Origin: Sphingobacterium lumbrici
GTDB taxonomy: Bacteria > Bacteroidota > Bacteroidia > Sphingobacteriales > Sphingobacteriaceae
DNA length: 64,000 nt
Assembly: GCF_006476045.1 (NCBI RefSeq)
Contig: NZ_SRZY01000029.1
Coordinates: forward strand, 62,001-126,000
Direction: 5' to 3'
A program made the position numbers and the translations under genes. Below, piece by piece: positions 63,901-64,000 of the stretch (positions within the stretch are counted from its first letter, which is position 1; each line of letters opens with the position of its first letter). Below the pieces are notes generated by a model, which saw nothing but the letters and a program-made list of their open reading frames with translations, made no database searches and was not told the DNA's origin.

Positions 63901-64000
63901 ACTCCAGCCAATGAAACTCCATTATTATCGAGTACTCTTCCATTGATTTTTTCTTGCTGCTGCAGCTCGGCCGCTTTTATCTTGGCTTCATCCTTCTTCG
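60972..64000 (-). CDS. SusC/RagA-family TonB-linked outer-membrane protein (5' partial)
   Basis: The minus-strand frame is open to the window edge, so the N terminus is missing; the TTG at 63911 is not a start. Visible in order: a basic/charged linker, a CarboxypepD_reg-like domain (INGRVLDNNG to LEKDQL), the TonB plug (STITGDQLRSAG, PLVIIDGFEA, VTILRDASATAIYGSRGANGVI) and a 22-strand barrel. TonB- and SusD-dependent uptake of a nutrient is expected; no sugar hydrolase accompanies it. An upstream STN domain or an anti-sigma factor may exist outside the window. Confidence 0.95.
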   Translation of the reverse strand, partial: KKDEAKIKAAELQQQEKINGRVLDNNGVSLAGVTVKLDNSFTGNVSVTNNNGLFSIAVQKGDVLLFSFLGFKTQKVIVKDFSEIIVKLEKDQLTTEEVVVTGIFNKRMSTFTGSASTITGDQLRSAGTRNILQSIHNIDPTMNIIESNVFGSNPNKLPEIQIRGTNSVPNVNELKDMTNVALNTPLVIIDGFEASLQRLMDMNENEIDMVTILRDASATAIYGSRGANGVIVITLKAPMPGKLRISYRSDVSVEAADLTAYNLLHAKDKLLLEDRVGLYRRPNNPEADWHLQRYYSYLMNEVNSGVDTYWLSKPLQVGVGHKQNLRLEGGDEVFRYSGSVQYNEIKGAMKGSSRDTWNGSLGFSYFMNKVKFSNNFMLTSNNQQESQYGEFRTYASMNPYWRTHDLNGNVLKYLGNSGEYDYIYRWGQLPVNPLYNTTLNAFDKGNGLAINNNFMMDYSIMNNLNMRARLGVTKNISETDVFKPADHTDFAGYAEEDMYRKGSYAYGLTKTFGMEGSINLSYNKSIGKNVISAGLDYNIRTSKYSGLGVKAEGFLNERLDDISNAMQYQQNGRPSGGESETRAIGMTSTVNYSYDNRFFMDLSGRIDGSSQFGSKRRFAPFWSTGIGWNIHNESIMKELDWLDQLKVRGSVGTTGSQNFRAYQAIPTYKYFLNDRYYNSNASYLMALGNENLQWQQKRDINLGLDAKFLGFVSVNLDLYRAKTERLISSATSPAANGFTYYIENIGSLQNTGFELKMSFQVVNNPNLYWSISTASIHNKNKMLELSPALLNAQKALESTDQVNPNKQYIPGYSSNTIWAVKSAGINPADGREVFINRFGERTLVWNGNDVVSTGVNEPQIEGNVSTLLRYKKLTLNASFGYRIGADVYNSTLASKVEVGREAIRWNVDSRVYYERWKNVGDQAMFKGLDDFTPTNKTSRFVQKENLFKCQNITVQYNIKPKFLTNLGMDYCVVAASTSDVFYISTIKQERGISYPFARQFSLNFNLVF

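Overview
The window looks like chromosomal DNA of a Bacteroidetes bacterium of the Sphingobacteriaceae type (Sphingobacterium, Pedobacter or Olivibacter relatives); this is inferred from gene content and signals, not from a database search. Supporting signs are a SusC/SusD pair, a type IX secretion Plug (DUF5103) protein, a MurF-Alr fusion, an LpxR-family protein, lipoproteins with SC-type lipoboxes, and many -7 boxes of the Bacteroidetes form TAnnTTTG close to start codons.

Layout. 1-5.4 kb: end of a PG_1098-type methyltransferase, then a tightly overlapping three-gene cassette (SbnA/Y4xP-like PLP synthase, FAD/NAD(P)-binding protein, Y4yA/SbnH-like PLP decarboxylase) that looks like a small diamino-acid or siderophore-type pathway. 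5.4-7.2 kb, minus strand: a TPP riboswitch followed by a PnuC/PnuT-family transporter and an acyl-CoA-dehydrogenase-like flavoprotein. 7.2-12.4 kb: mqo, fabG, a LuxE-like gene, a PhnA-like gene and a polysaccharide deacetylase lipoprotein. 12.8-15.2 kb: metNIQ methionine ABC transporter plus a 50-residue lipoprotein. 15.3-18.0 kb: YceI - outer-membrane barrel - YceI. 18.4-35.8 kb: housekeeping and envelope genes (TatD, TcdA, exonuclease/GIY-YIG, an M16 protease pair, hemF, gpsA, maa-like, WbqC, LpxL-like, GT2, ligA, dapA, T9SS Plug protein, amino-acid permease). 35.9-42.6 kb: an SDR, two unknown small proteins, DUF502, murF-alr, recX, a secreted ORF with a structured leader and an S74-like secreted protein. 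42.8-43.3 kb: tRNA-Gly(GCC) and tRNA-Leu(TAA) on plus, tRNA-Leu(CAA) on minus. 43.6-50.3 kb: DoxX, an internally deleted nitroreductase, HxlR regulator, fabF, LpxR, tag, DUF485 and an ActP-type symporter.

50.3-53.1 kb is the main accessory region. It holds a minus-strand operon whose order (RelE/HigB-like protein, XRE helix-turn-helix protein, SecB-like protein) fits a toxin-antitoxin-chaperone (TAC) system with a perfect 18-bp palindrome just upstream of its first gene. About 0.4 kb away lies a CRISPR array of ten identical 30-nt repeats without any cas gene in the window. 53.3-55.4 kb holds an NTF2-like secreted protein, an outer-membrane barrel and a strong bidirectional terminator. 55.4-64.0 kb, minus strand, is one operon running off the window: SusC (partial), SusD, DUF4843, PKD-like lipoprotein and two thioredoxin-fold proteins. 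It has no glycan-degrading enzyme in view.

The best candidates for an under-described system are the TAC-like operon beside the orphan CRISPR array, the TPP-riboswitch-controlled flavoprotein, and the three-gene PLP/FAD cassette. Family assignments come from reading translated sequence and recalled family signatures; none was confirmed by alignment or structure prediction.
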